From the NCBI RefSeq assembly GCF_034424215.1, contig NZ_CP139960.1, positions 682,001 through 746,000 on the forward strand: 64,000 nucleotides of DNA, read 5' to 3'. Position 1 is the stretch's first letter. Each line of letters opens with the position of its first letter. This stretch comes from Niabella yanshanensis (GTDB lineage Bacteria > Bacteroidota > Bacteroidia > Chitinophagales > Chitinophagaceae). Below the pieces are notes generated by a model. The model had not been told where the DNA came from. It did not search any database and was given only the letters and a program-made list of their open reading frames with translations. The position numbers were made by a program, and so were the translations under genes. Below are positions 47,300-58,100 of the stretch, piece by piece.

Positions 47300-48802
47300 A
47301 TGTTATTATTAGGCATCGATGTAGGTACTTCATCCATTAAAGTATCGGTAGTAGACGGCGCAACACAACAAACCATCGCAGCGGCGCAGTATCCGGAATC
47401 AGAGCGGGATATTATTTCTCTTCAATCCGGCTGGGCAGAGCAGTCTCCCGAACAATGGTGGAGCGATGTAAAGGAAGCTATCAAAAAAGTCAATCAATCG
47501 GGGAAATTTTATACAAAGGATATTGGAGCTATTGGCATTTCCTATCAGATGCATGGGCTGGTGCTATTAGATAAGGCCGGTAATGTGCTACGTAATAGTA
47601 TTATCTGGTGCGACAGCCGGGCCGTACCTTATGGTGAAAAAGCCTTCCAGGAAATGGGAGAGGAGTACTGCCTCGGAAGACTTTTAAATTCTCCCGGTAA
47701 TTTTACTGCTGCTAAACTAGCCTGGGTAAAAGAACAGGAGCCGGAACTATTTGAGCAGATCGATAAGATCATGCTTCCCGGTGATTTTATTGCACAACGG
47801 TTTACCGGGCAAATAACCACTACACCATCAGCACTATCTGAAGGTATCTTTTGGGATTTTTTGGAGAACCAGGTATCGCAAAAGTTGATGCAGCAGTTTG
47901 GTTTTAGTAGTGGTATTGTTCCCAACCTGCAACCGGTATTCTCCGATCATGGTCGTTTGACTAAAGAAACAGCTGATGAACTTTCATTAAAAGAAGGTAT
48001 ACCCGTTACCTATAAAGCAGGCGATCAGCCCAACAATGCGCTTTCCCTAAACGTATTCGAACCGGGAGATGTTGCGGCCACTGCAGGCACATCTGGTGTA
48101 ATATATGGTGTAAGTGATGAGCTTACTTACGATCTGCAAAGCCGGGTGAATGGATTTGCTCATGTTAATCACCAACCTGATTTAACCCGTGTTGGTATTT
48201 TGCTCTGCATTAATGGTACCGGCATTCTGAATCGCTGGATCCGGAATCTTTCTGGAAATGTTTCCTATGCGCAGCTTAATGAAATGGCGGCCACGGTAAG
48301 GCCGGGCAGTGATGGATTAACTATTCTGCCTTTTGGTAACGGCGCCGAGCGTATGCTCAATAATAAAATAGTAGATGCCCATCTGCAAAATATCGACCTT
48401 AACAAACATACCACAGCCCACCTGGTGAGAGCCGCACAGGAAGGTATCGCTTTCGCATTCCGTTACGGGCTCGACATCATGCGTAGCAATGGCATGCAGC
48501 CTGCCGTGATAAAAGCGGGAAAAGCCAACATGTTTTTAAGCCCGGTATTTACCGAGGCTTTCGTAAACGCTACCCATGTACCGGTTGAATTGTATGACTG
48601 TGACGGCAGTGTGGGTGCCGCTTTGGGAGCAGGGATAGGGGCCGGGTATTACCGGCAGCCGGCAGACGCATTCCGGAAACGTCAACCCCTAAGCGTAGTA
48701 GAACCAACACAGGCTGCTTTGTATGATGAATTGTACGGAGCCTGGAAAGCAGAGCTGGAACAGAAATTAAATTCGGACTCGTTAATTTTACAGGAAGCTT
48801 AA
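47300..48802 (+). CDS. xylB: xylulokinase
   Basis: A 500-residue FGGY sugar kinase phosphorylating D-xylulose, the second step of xylose use. The N-terminal ATP-binding motif is LLGIDVGTSSIKVSVVDG; ISYQMHGLVLLD and CDSRAVPYGEKAF are family signatures, and the C-terminal FGGY-type region is DGSVGAALGAGIGAGYY. I chose the ATG just before LLLGIDVG. It follows xylA by 72 bases. Confidence 0.95.
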   Translation: MLLLGIDVGTSSIKVSVVDGATQQTIAAAQYPESERDIISLQSGWAEQSPEQWWSDVKEAIKKVNQSGKFYTKDIGAIGISYQMHGLVLLDKAGNVLRNSIIWCDSRAVPYGEKAFQEMGEEYCLGRLLNSPGNFTAAKLAWVKEQEPELFEQIDKIMLPGDFIAQRFTGQITTTPSALSEGIFWDFLENQVSQKLMQQFGFSSGIVPNLQPVFSDHGRLTKETADELSLKEGIPVTYKAGDQPNNALSLNVFEPGDVAATAGTSGVIYGVSDELTYDLQSRVNGFAHVNHQPDLTRVGILLCINGTGILNRWIRNLSGNVSYAQLNEMAATVRPGSDGLTILPFGNGAERMLNNKIVDAHLQNIDLNKHTTAHLVRAAQEGIAFAFRYGLDIMRSNGMQPAVIKAGKANMFLSPVFTEAFVNATHVPVELYDCDGSVGAALGAGIGAGYYRQPADAFRKRQPLSVVEPTQAALYDELYGAWKAELEQKLNSDSLILQEA

Positions 48803-48951
48803 CGATACGCAATACGTATAGTATGGGTGCAACCGGAGAATTGATGACCCGATTTCCAAAGACTTTCATCTAAGAAGCCAAAAGATTTTGATAGAGTTTG
48901 TTTACCGGCATCTCTTTTTACCTACTTTTACGCACCTAATTTTATTTCCGT

Positions 48952-49992
48952 ATGAAGAAGGGAAAAGAAGTAACGATATATGATATTGCCAGCGAGCTAA
49001 AAATATCTGTAGCTACTGTTAGCCGCGCTTTGAAGGATGATCCGGTAGTAAGCAAGAAAACCAAGAAGAAGATCTTCGAGCTGGCCGAAAAAATGGGGTA
49101 TCGTACCAATCATTTTGCCCGCAGTCTTCGTACGCAGGAAACCAATACCATTGGGTTTATGATCCATGAGCTCAATAGTAATTTCGCTAATTCGGTATTA
49201 TTGGGCGTAGAAAAAGTAACCACCGAAGCCGGCTATGACCTGATTATTGCCCACTCATCTGAGAGCTACGACAAAGAAGTGGCCAATGCCCGCAATCTTT
49301 TTAATAAACGGGTGGATGGGCTGATTGCCTCTTTATCTTTCGATACCAAACAATACGATCATTTCAAACAGTTTAAGGATAAAGGTGTACCGGTTATATT
49401 TTTCGACCGGGTTGAAAAAGGCAATGATAATACGGTAGTGGTGATCGATAACTATAAGGCGGGGTATGATGCTACCCAACATTTAATAGATCAGGGGTGC
49501 AGGAGAGTGGCGCATATTACATCCAACCTTAACCGTAATGTATACGCAGAGCGTTACCGGGGTTATAAAGATGCCCTGGCTGACAATGGTCTTGACCGGG
49601 ACGAAAATCTCGTGTTAGTAGATAATCTAAGCGAAAAAGCTGGTATCGATTCGGCTCACAAGCTACTTAAGCAAAAGCGTAAGTTTGACGGGGCTTTTAT
49701 CACCAACGATTTTGTGGCTGCCGCTTTTATTAAAACCCTGAAGGAAAACGGTATCAAAGTGCCGGAAGATGTAGCAGTAGTTGGTTTTAATAATGATGCT
49801 ATCGCACATTTGATCGAGCCTTCTCTCACTACTATTAATTATCCCGGTATAGAAATGGGAGAGATCGCCGCCCGTACATTGATCAATCATATCAAAGGCG
49901 TCAGCAATTTACAACAGCTCAATACTTTGATCATTAATTCAGACCTGATCGTACGCGAATCATCGCAAAAGAAAAAGAAGGGCAAAGTATAA
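48952..49992 (+). CDS. LacI-family regulator of xylose genes
   Basis: A 346-residue regulator with an N-terminal LacI HTH (VTIYDIASELKISVATVSRA and the following LKDDPVVS) and a periplasmic-binding-protein-like effector domain (TNTIGFMIHELNSNF, FDRVEKGNDNTVVVIDN, FNNDAIAHLIEPSLTTI). It closes the xylA-xylB operon and likely represses it through the TGNAANCGNTTNCA sites upstream of xylA, with xylose or xylulose as inducer. The stop is followed almost at once by palindromic repeats. Confidence 0.93.
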   Translation: MKKGKEVTIYDIASELKISVATVSRALKDDPVVSKKTKKKIFELAEKMGYRTNHFARSLRTQETNTIGFMIHELNSNFANSVLLGVEKVTTEAGYDLIIAHSSESYDKEVANARNLFNKRVDGLIASLSFDTKQYDHFKQFKDKGVPVIFFDRVEKGNDNTVVVIDNYKAGYDATQHLIDQGCRRVAHITSNLNRNVYAERYRGYKDALADNGLDRDENLVLVDNLSEKAGIDSAHKLLKQKRKFDGAFITNDFVAAAFIKTLKENGIKVPEDVAVVGFNNDAIAHLIEPSLTTINYPGIEMGEIAARTLINHIKGVSNLQQLNTLIINSDLIVRESSQKKKKGKV

Positions 49993-49997
49993 AGTAC

Positions 49998-50244
49998 AAA
50001 ACCATTAAGGAGTTAAGGTTAGTTAAGATTCATAATAATACCTCTTAATGTCCCTCAATACCTAAATGATTTAAGAAATGGAAACCAGTAAGGAGTTAAG
50101 ATTAGTTAAGTTAGATGATAGGCGATAAATCAAGCTCTTAATGTGCCTTAATCACTTAATGGTTTAAAATAAAAACATTAAGGAGTTAAGAATAGTTAAG
50201 ATTATAATGTTCGCTCTTGATGTGCCTTAATTCCTTAATGGTTT
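49998..50244. repeat. three tandem imperfect palindromes
   Basis: Units at 49998-50072, 50082-50165 and 50172-50244 (73-84 bases). Each has a left arm around CATTAAGGAGTTAAGG and a right arm around CCTTAATTCCTTAATGGTTT, its near reverse complement, with an 18-36-base unrelated loop. Arms are imperfect but similar between units. Inside each arm TTAAGG/GTTAAG recurs every 8-9 bases. The array fills the convergent gap between the LacI gene and the GxxExxY gene. Confidence 0.8.
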
Positions 50245-50258
50245 AAAACAATAACCAC

Positions 50259-50663
50259 TCAATCATCCAGTAGCCGAAAATACTCATTTACCAGAGGCTT
50301 CATTGAGCGGGTAATATTATCGGTAAAGAAATTAATCAGTAATCCCTGAGGCTTCTGTAATAATTTCATATAGGTTAATAGTTGCGCCTCGTATACGGGA
50401 TGCCACTGTTCAACCGCCTTTAATTCTACGACAACCGTATCATTCACAAGCAGATCCAACCGGAGCTCGGTATCCAGGATCATATTACCATAAGCAACGG
50501 GTACCATCACCTGGTGTATCACATCAAAGCCCTGCCTCCGGAGCTCGTATCGCAGGCATTGCTGGTAAACGCTTTCCAATAATCCGGGGCCTAATTCTTT
50601 ATGTACCTGGATGGCGCAGCCGGTAATAGTATACGATAGTTGGGTTACTTCATGTTTCGTCAT
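50259..50663 (-). CDS. GxxExxY-family protein
   Basis: A 134-residue protein of the GxxExxY family, named for the motif GPGLLESVYQQCL. It is a small PD-(D/E)xK nuclease-like fold: VPVAYGNMILDTELRLDLLV and VVVELKAVEQWHPVYEAQLL supply the Asp and Glu-x-Lys-type active residues. The biological role is not established. It lies beside an array of three palindromes, a context I recall for this family in other genomes. Confidence 0.9.
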   Translation of the reverse strand: MTKHEVTQLSYTITGCAIQVHKELGPGLLESVYQQCLRYELRRQGFDVIHQVMVPVAYGNMILDTELRLDLLVNDTVVVELKAVEQWHPVYEAQLLTYMKLLQKPQGLLINFFTDNITRSMKPLVNEYFRLLDD

Positions 50664-50727
50664 GGTGTTAGCTTGTAGGGTGATTCATTCGCTTGCCCTA
50701 CAAATATCCCGATTTTTTAATTAAAGA

Positions 50728-51113
50728 CTACCCGGTTGCTTTAGCCTGATTCTTCTCCCAAAACCAATAGATCGCCATTAAGTAAAAAGCATGTAACAAC
50801 TGTGCTTCAATAGCGCTCCAGTTTTCAATAGAGCAGCTACCCAAAATAAGCAGGCTCATCAATGCTATAGATGCAAATAAGGTCAGTCTGATTTGAAAGC
50901 CTACCAGCAATGCCAGCCCCAGTGAGGCTTCTGCTATCGGTAAGAAATAACTGAAAGCACAATAAGGGCGGGAGGGATCGCCGATTTATCCATGGTGGTC
51001 ACCATCCAGCTGCTAAAGCCGGCAAGCTTAGGCAGACGTACTAAACCGTGACCTAATAAAGAGATAGCTACCGGTAAACGCAGAAAGAAAAAAGCAGTTT
51101 TAAAATGATTCAT
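50728..51113 (-). pseudogene. DoxX-family membrane protein gene, frameshifted
   Basis: From the ATG of MNHFKTAFFFLRLPVAISLL (ends 51113) the frame runs to a premature stop at 50934 (LSVISYR). Immediately before that, a second frame continues as SYFLPIAEASLGLALLVGFQ and on to a natural stop at 50728. Together they give one ~130-residue four-helix DoxX-like protein, broken by a single indel near 50940-50955. It follows the amidohydrolase gene on the same strand. Pseudogene or sequencing error. Confidence 0.7.
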
Positions 51114-51154
51114 ATCGGTATTGAATTTAGAGGACAAATTAAATGGCTGTTTGA

Positions 51155-52528
51155 TCAGGGGAGTGGTCCCTTGCTCACTTCCTTCCCATTCTTATACACT
51201 GCAAAGATCTCCCTGGTATTTTTTATGTCTTTGGATGGGTCGCTGTTTAATATGACCAGGTCCGCCACTTTAGCCGGCTCCAGCGTGCCATATTGTTGCT
51301 GAATCTTTAATGCCGTTGCCGCATTTTTCGTAGCCACGGTAATAGCTTCTAATGGTGTCAAACCGGCTTCTGTCATTAATTGCAGTTCCAGGTGTTCAGA
51401 GAAACCCTGTGCGCGTACCGGCGTAGCGCCACTATCTGTGCCCATAGCTATTAATACACCGGCTTTAAATAATTGTAACAGGTTTTGTTTCGCTGTTTCA
51501 AAAGCTTTCATGTTCGAAGCGTAGTTAGGCGCATTCTTCAAATCGTTCCGGTATTTTTCGGCAGTGATCATTTCATAAACGCCCGGCTCCAGCGATCTTT
51601 TAAAGAATTCATTATTGATCCATTCGGGTTGCTGACCATAGATATAAGCATATTCATCCAGCGACAAGGTCGGAATATAAATCACCTGCTTTGCTTTCAT
51701 TTGGGTGATCGTTGAATCGTCGATTACATCGCTGCGCACACTATGGGCAATAATATCCACACCGTCGGCCACCAATTGTTTCAGATCGTTCAAATAATAT
51801 ACATGTGCAGCCACAGGCAGGTTCTTTTTATGAGCTTCCTGTATGATCGCTTTATAAATTTCCGGCTGCATTTTGGCCGCGTATTTCCCATTAAAATCAT
51901 CTACCCAAATCTTTACCATATCCGGTTTTAGTTGCGCCAGGCTATCCACTTGCAAAACCACCTGGGCCGCGGTTGCCGGGCGAAAAACTTTATCCATGGC
52001 GAAACCCAGTGGTGGTGCACCATTGGGCGTACCAAAGCCATAACCGGCAGAATGGATTCTTGCGCCGGGGATTTCACCTTTTAATGAACGATCGCGCAAA
52101 CCCGTTTCAAATAATAACGGACGATCCGTGCCCATGGCCATGATCTGCAGCACGCCATAGCTTTCATATTTTTTCAATTGAGCCAATATATTTCCCTCGG
52201 TGTAGTTCTCAGCTTTGGTGGTTGTTCCTTTTAATGTGCCGATATGCGAATGCGCTGAAATAAGCGCCGGCATGATCGTTTTGCCTTCCAGATTAATTAC
52301 CGTAGCATTCTCATCCGTAATGTCGGAACCAATAGCTGTTATTTTACCGTCTTTGATCAGCAGTTTGGTGTCTTCAACAGGAGTGCCGCCATTGCCATCA
52401 ATCAGCCTCACCTGTTCTAATAGGAGTACATCGCCGGTTGTATTATTTTTTTGGGGGTTATCGCCACACGAATGTAAAAGCATAACCAGCAGCAATAACC
52501 ATAAATGAGCAGGAGAATTTTTCATCAT
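51155..52528 (-). CDS. amidohydrolase-family lipoprotein
   Basis: A 457-residue exported amidohydrolase (signal LWLLLLVMLLHSCGD, lipobox Cys about residue 22). Metal-ligand motifs of the family are visible: SAHSHIG, AAHVYYLNDLKQL (His), DIIAHSVRSD (His) and AMGTDSGATP (Asp). The substrate is unknown; exported members include dipeptidases and prolidase-like enzymes. It precedes a frameshifted DoxX gene by 41 bases on the same strand. Confidence 0.88.
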   Translation of the reverse strand: MMKNSPAHLWLLLLVMLLHSCGDNPQKNNTTGDVLLLEQVRLIDGNGGTPVEDTKLLIKDGKITAIGSDITDENATVINLEGKTIMPALISAHSHIGTLKGTTTKAENYTEGNILAQLKKYESYGVLQIMAMGTDRPLLFETGLRDRSLKGEIPGARIHSAGYGFGTPNGAPPLGFAMDKVFRPATAAQVVLQVDSLAQLKPDMVKIWVDDFNGKYAAKMQPEIYKAIIQEAHKKNLPVAAHVYYLNDLKQLVADGVDIIAHSVRSDVIDDSTITQMKAKQVIYIPTLSLDEYAYIYGQQPEWINNEFFKRSLEPGVYEMITAEKYRNDLKNAPNYASNMKAFETAKQNLLQLFKAGVLIAMGTDSGATPVRAQGFSEHLELQLMTEAGLTPLEAITVATKNAATALKIQQQYGTLEPAKVADLVILNSDPSKDIKNTREIFAVYKNGKEVSKGPLP

Positions 52529-52727
52529 TTAATTTATAAATAAACGGATAGATTTCCGGAGAACCCCACATTAATTATACTAAGATAAGGCCAGAGAGTA
52601 TTTGTTGAAAAAACGCGACTGAGGTTTAAAATCTTTCCGATCATACCGGTCGAGAAAAATTGCATCAGCCGGCAAATAGTAACGCGTAACTATGTCTCTA
52701 TATGTTTAAAATTAAACTTATTAAGGC

Positions 52728-52761
52728 AAATAAAAATGAGGCAACAAATGCTACCTCATTT
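52728..52761 (-). terminator. terminator of the DUF1328 gene
   Basis: AAATGAGG (52734-52741) pairs with CCTCATTT (52754-52761). The minus-strand transcript then runs into T residues (A tract on the plus strand). About 50 bases past the DUF1328 stop. Confidence 0.7.
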
Positions 52762-52812
52762 CTGATTACATCAACGGGTGTATGCACCCCAAATATAAAT
52801 GCCGCTTCAGCA

Positions 52813-52974
52813 CTAGGCACTGCGTCTGCCAAAAATTAAAGACAGTACAAACAACACCAGGAACACAAAGAATAAAACTTTAGCGATACCGGCAGCAGTA
52901 GAAGCAATGCCTCCAAAACCAAACACCGCAGCAACAATTGCCACAATTAAAAAGATAATAGACCATCTAAGCAT
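52813..52974 (-). CDS. DUF1328-family small membrane protein
   Basis: A 53-residue protein consisting of two hydrophobic helices with a small loop ([40 protein letters not shown]) and a short basic tail (FGRRSA), typical of DUF1328/YtjA. Function unknown, often stress-associated. I use the ATG of MLRWS rather than one 13 codons upstream. Confidence 0.88.
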   Translation of the reverse strand: MLRWSIIFLIVAIVAAVFGFGGIASTAAGIAKVLFFVFLVLFVLSLIFGRRSA

Positions 52975-53273
52975 AATCGTAGGATTTAAGGGTTTACAAA
53001 AAGGTTTAATCACCTATAGACAAGAACTATTCCAATATTAGCCAGTAACAGGAGGGAAGAAACTCCGATCATATATTCCCGGTTATTTTCGTAACAACAT
53101 TGATTGGCGCTAGACCTGCTGTTCTATAGTTATTTTCTCAATACTTTAAGAATAATTTTAAATTAATTTTAAAAAAATAAGTATTTCATTAGATATATTT
53201 CAAACTAAATGATTACATTTAATTACTAAACATGTAGAAGCCCGATTTTATTACACCCTTTAAACCAACTTAA

Positions 53274-55085
53274 ATGAGCGCCAAAGACTCTAACCTGTCT
53301 AGCCCTGGTTTTCAGTATGACCTGGTGTCTGCAGTAACGCAGGATGCCTTAAACGCTAACCTGAAAGCATTCACTGCAGCTATCGGCGAAAAGGCTGAGC
53401 CATTTATCCAGTATTATAAGTACACCGACAGTTTTCATACTGAAGTCGCATTGATGACGGATGAAGAAGTACTGGCCATGACCGGCGGACAGGATATTTT
53501 TGCTATCCCCGACAAGGCACAAAGTGACTTGCCTGAATACAGTGCCTACAAAGCATTAGGAGATGCCATGGCAGCGGCCAACTTTGCTTATGCATTTAAT
53601 GTTGGTTTCGGACTTCCTGCCGGCATAAGCCCGGCAAAAATGCCTGATATTATTTCCCTGTATTTCGATAGCTCGCGCGTTGAGGGAAAAGACCTGGATC
53701 AGACCGTAGAGTACAATTTATACTTTGCCTCTTTTGTTATCATGGAGATGGCCTATGGCGGCAAAGAGTGGAAGGTGCGTAAAACTGAACAACAGGATAA
53801 TGAACCATGGATCTTCCGGTGGCTGGTAAACCTGAACCTGCAAATTAAGCCGGGCACCTCTTACAGCTCGCTGCCACCCAACGTACAGGAAAACCTTAAA
53901 AAGGTTTATAACATCAACCCCGAAAGCATGTTCAGCCTTCAGCAGTTATTGCTAGATCTGAACACGCCGCAACTGAACGCAGATTCTATAACCACCGTTA
54001 TAAACGTACCGCCCAACAGCCCACTATATACCAGTTTATATGCTTTTTTAAACAGTTGCTGGTTTCCGTATATTGAAAATGGCGGCATTGTATTAACTAA
54101 TTCGGTACAACCCGAAATTGACAATTACCCGGCTTCATCCATCATACCTACTGATCTCAACTTCGTTGTAACGCCTTATGCCGATGCTGCAAATTATGGC
54201 CTTTATACTTTGAATTATCTGGTCATGAGCCACCAGAACAAGATGCCCTCACCTATTCAGCCATTTAGCTGGAACTGGGTGGACGATAAGAGTGTACAAG
54301 GTGTAATGTCTGTAAGAAGAGCTGTTTTTGTGGATTACCTGAACCAGGTATTGTCGCCCTGCCTGAATCCCATATGCCCCAAAGTAGATGTGGTGCTGGA
54401 CGATGCTATTTTTACCGTACCAGATGGGTCGATCAACCTGAAAGCAAACACCGATACGCTGCGTTATACACAAAACCAGGGAAACCCGTATTTGACATTT
54501 AGTTATAAGAGCGAGGACCAGGATGACGAATCCTTTGATTTGGTCCACAACGAAACACTCAAGGTTTGTGTGGAAGTGCATTCAGAGATCCGCTTTTTTG
54601 GCAACACGATAACCTGCGAAACGATGGCATCCGTTTATTACCGTAATATCCGGGAAGTAGCTGCCATTGATGTTTCTGATGTAACCCGGTACGAGCTGGC
54701 ACAGAGGAATACCACGGTATTTACCTTGGATGCTGTGGGTACAGGCGTTATCGCTGGCAATAGTACCGCGGGACTGCTCCAGGTAAGCTGCCGTTCTACA
54801 AACGAAAATCTCATTCAAACCCAAGATGTCAATCTTCCCTATTATGGTGGGGATAACAGCTTTCTATCCAGGTACCTGACCCTCGGGAAAATTGGAGATT
54901 ATGAAGCGCAGGTGACTGCATTAGCACAACAAATGAATGCATTGATGGATGCCTATACGCGGGATATTTCAAATATTATAGACGGGGAGATGGGCTTTGT
55001 ATTTCCCGGGGCACAAACCTATTACTTCGCCGATCCGGCCTTCTCGGACCAGGGAGATCTTACTGTTCGTATTTCGTTTCAATAA
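53274..55085 (+). CDS. large leaderless protein of unknown family, TULIP/P47-like start
   Basis: A 603-residue protein with no signal peptide or membrane helix and an acidic, beta-rich composition. The N terminus (FQYDLVSAVTQDALNANLKA) has the pattern Y/F-D-x-V-x-A...N-x-x-L that opens clostridial P47/OrfX TULIP-fold proteins. This is a weak resemblance only. Residues ~380-470 look like beta-strand-rich repeats with two cysteine pairs. It lies 68 bases before an 1177-residue protein on the same strand; the two probably act together. Function not known. Confidence 0.6.
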   Translation: MSAKDSNLSSPGFQYDLVSAVTQDALNANLKAFTAAIGEKAEPFIQYYKYTDSFHTEVALMTDEEVLAMTGGQDIFAIPDKAQSDLPEYSAYKALGDAMAAANFAYAFNVGFGLPAGISPAKMPDIISLYFDSSRVEGKDLDQTVEYNLYFASFVIMEMAYGGKEWKVRKTEQQDNEPWIFRWLVNLNLQIKPGTSYSSLPPNVQENLKKVYNINPESMFSLQQLLLDLNTPQLNADSITTVINVPPNSPLYTSLYAFLNSCWFPYIENGGIVLTNSVQPEIDNYPASSIIPTDLNFVVTPYADAANYGLYTLNYLVMSHQNKMPSPIQPFSWNWVDDKSVQGVMSVRRAVFVDYLNQVLSPCLNPICPKVDVVLDDAIFTVPDGSINLKANTDTLRYTQNQGNPYLTFSYKSEDQDDESFDLVHNETLKVCVEVHSEIRFFGNTITCETMASVYYRNIREVAAIDVSDVTRYELAQRNTTVFTLDAVGTGVIAGNSTAGLLQVSCRSTNENLIQTQDVNLPYYGGDNSFLSRYLTLGKIGDYEAQVTALAQQMNALMDAYTRDISNIIDGEMGFVFPGAQTYYFADPAFSDQGDLTVRISFQ

Positions 55086-55153
55086 GCTACTGGCAGTACT
55101 TATGCTGTCAGCCAGCCGGTGTTCTTCATTTTTAATTGCTTAATTACCTGAAT

Positions 55154-58100
55154 ATGTCTACAAAAATTTTTGCCTCATCAGAATTGATGAGTAATTATAT
55201 GCAAGGGGAGATCATTGCGCCCGATAAAGAATTTGTTTCCATACAGTCTGAAAATGGAAACTCCTTATTATTTTCTATTGGAAGCGATGGTGTTTTTTAC
55301 CTGACCGAAGAAACGGCCAACAGCGGCACGGGGTGGCAGAGAAGCAATTTGAGTAACGGGCTGAGCAGGTATTTTGAAGAGGGGAGCAGCATTGTTGCAA
55401 AAACCTTCGCCGTAGATCAAAACACTATCGACGGCTCATTTTCGGTAGTAGTAGCCGTAAACGCGGCAGGTGCTGATTATTTATTTATTGCCTCTGCTCA
55501 TGCCAGGAACGATGATAGCAGCATCTCGCTGGAGTGGACCCAATTACCTTTTGATGTAAAGGGTAGTGAAAATACCGGAATAACTATATCCGGTGTATAC
55601 ATCCTGCAAACCGAAAAGGAACCGCTCATCGTGGTAAATGTAATACCGCCAGGAAAAAATACCGTCGAACGTTATTATATTGACAGCACAAAATCGGTGT
55701 CTGGTTTTTTATGGAATCTTTATACACTGCCCTTCAATTTAGATCCGGATGAGATAAGGATTTGTGGTGGCCGAAAGACGGGGGAGCAGCATGTAGGCGG
55801 CATCTACTGCCTGGGCAGTATCAGTGGAGTTCCGTCTTTGTATTACCAGCAAATTTTTAACCCGTATGATTTAGATCTTGCGGGTGAAACTACCCAGCTT
55901 AGTATACCCGATGCGCAAGCCCAGTGTATAGCCAGCACCCCTTCAGCAGTAATAAAAGACAATAAACATACCTATACCGATTTATATGTAAGCAGCCATA
56001 AGGGCGATCTTTATTTATTCACTGCAGATAACCAGGAAGAAAAATCCCTGGGTTTGAAGCTAATGACTAATGACCTTTTTGTATCTGCCATCAACCTTTA
56101 TGCTTATACTACAAAGAACCAGGTGGTAGTATGGGGCCTCAATAAATCGCACGAGGTATTTTACACTGAATGTGATATTACAAAGGTTACCGATCCGGCG
56201 GCCTGGTCTTACCCGGTGCCTATCATGTCGGGGGTAGAACAGATTGCGCCCTATAAAAACAGGGTAAACGGCGGCAATACCTATTTTATGCATACCGGAA
56301 CCGGTGCCTTAAAGAAAGCGGTACAGGACCCTTTAAGTACCAGCTGGACCACGCAGGACATCCTGCTTCCTTTAGATGCCCAAAGCAAAGCTCAAAAATG
56401 TGATTGCTATATGACCCGCATCACAGTGTGTGATGAGCAGGGTGTGCCGGTAAGCGGTGCAAAGCTCCGTATCAGTAGTGCTTACCGGGTACCGGTGTAT
56501 ATCAATGGGCTATATGGTGTATTGGATACGGCTCCTGTGAAGGTAACGGCGGATGCGCAGGGGGCAGTAAAACTGGTGCAGCGGGTAGCAGATCTGCAGG
56601 GCGCCCGGTTATGGGTGCAAAGCGAAGATGGTGCGGTAAACGTAGTGGTAAACCCCATGAACAATGCCATGGCGAAAGCGGCTACGCTTAATTCGGGAGC
56701 AGCCTTGCTAAACGCACAGGTAACAGATGATAAAGGCCAGCCGGTAAAACCGCTAATCAGCGTGGGCATGACTGTAGAAGAGCTGGATAGCGCGGCTGCA
56801 TCCATTCAATCGCTGGTGAATGCCTATAATAACTACAATACAGGGCCGGTTGATGCAGCAAGAAAGGTTTCGGACGGTGTTGGCAGGCCAGGCTTCGCAT
56901 TCAGTCCATCTGCAAAAATGTATACACTGGCCGTGCGGCCATCAGGCTACCAAATGAAAGTGGTGGAAACGGTAGGGGATACATTAGCGGATATCGGCAA
57001 TGCTATTGTTGTAGCGGCCGGTGACCTGTGCAACTGGCTGCTGAATGCTACCGAATATGTGATCCAGATCATAGAAGACACCGCAGAAAAACTATGGCAT
57101 TTTGTAACCACCATTGGCGGCAAAGTGTACACTTTTGTTATTGATACCGTTGAGAAGGCAATTGCTGCGCTGGAAGCGGTTTTCAACGCGTTAAAAACCA
57201 AGATCACCGAATTGATCCAGTTTTTAAAATTTATTTTTAGCTGGGATGATATTAAGCGCACCAATGATTTGTATGTAAACGTGATTAAAGTGAGTCTGAA
57301 TTTTGGGGTTGAAAAAATCTGGGACATGAAGGGGGTGATTAATGATGGGATAGCGGGTGTTATAGCAAACATTAATAGCGCAGCGGGTATTACACCTTCA
57401 GCAGATGCAACGTTTATGAACCAGCCGCTTACTTATCAACAGGCAGATACCGATTATTCGGACAGTTACAAAGCCGCCAACACTTTTCTTCAAGACCATT
57501 TTATTAACAATATCGCCTATGGCCAGTTTACCGGGATAATAAAAAATATTGCTGAAGTAGCTGAAGATATTTTGGTGCCCTTGGTAGATGCTTTGAAAAA
57601 AGAAGGAAAAGTTTTTAAAATAGCCGCGGAAGCAATCAATCATCAATTATTAAGCAACGATCAGTATAAAACCATGTCTGTAGGCGACATTCTTAAGGTG
57701 CTGCTGGCAGTATTAGCAGATACGGTGCTGGCTTCTGCCGCCAATGTTGTCGATGCTTTGATCGATATCATTGTAGAAATATTTAACGATTGCATTACCC
57801 TTTTAACATCGCCTATTTGGATACCGGTTGTTTCCGATATATTGTATGCCATCTGGGATTACGAAATTGAATGGTCATTGCTGGATATTATTTGCCTGAT
57901 AGGCTCCGTTCCTGCTACTTTGATCTATAAAATTGACAAAGACGCTGCGCCATTTACAGAAGACGATGGCTACAGCACGCAGCTTATTGAAGCTAAGAGT
58001 ATGGAAGACCTTATTAAAGCATTTGGTACGGGTAGCTCCCCGGTTGATTATTCGAAAGAGTTTTATAGTATTATTACGCTGCCTCAAACTTTTAAAGAAA

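Noticed and set aside
49998-50244. CRISPR array
   Set aside because: Only three units, each an imperfect palindrome of 73-84 bases with diverged arms; no constant repeat and spacer pattern and no cas genes.
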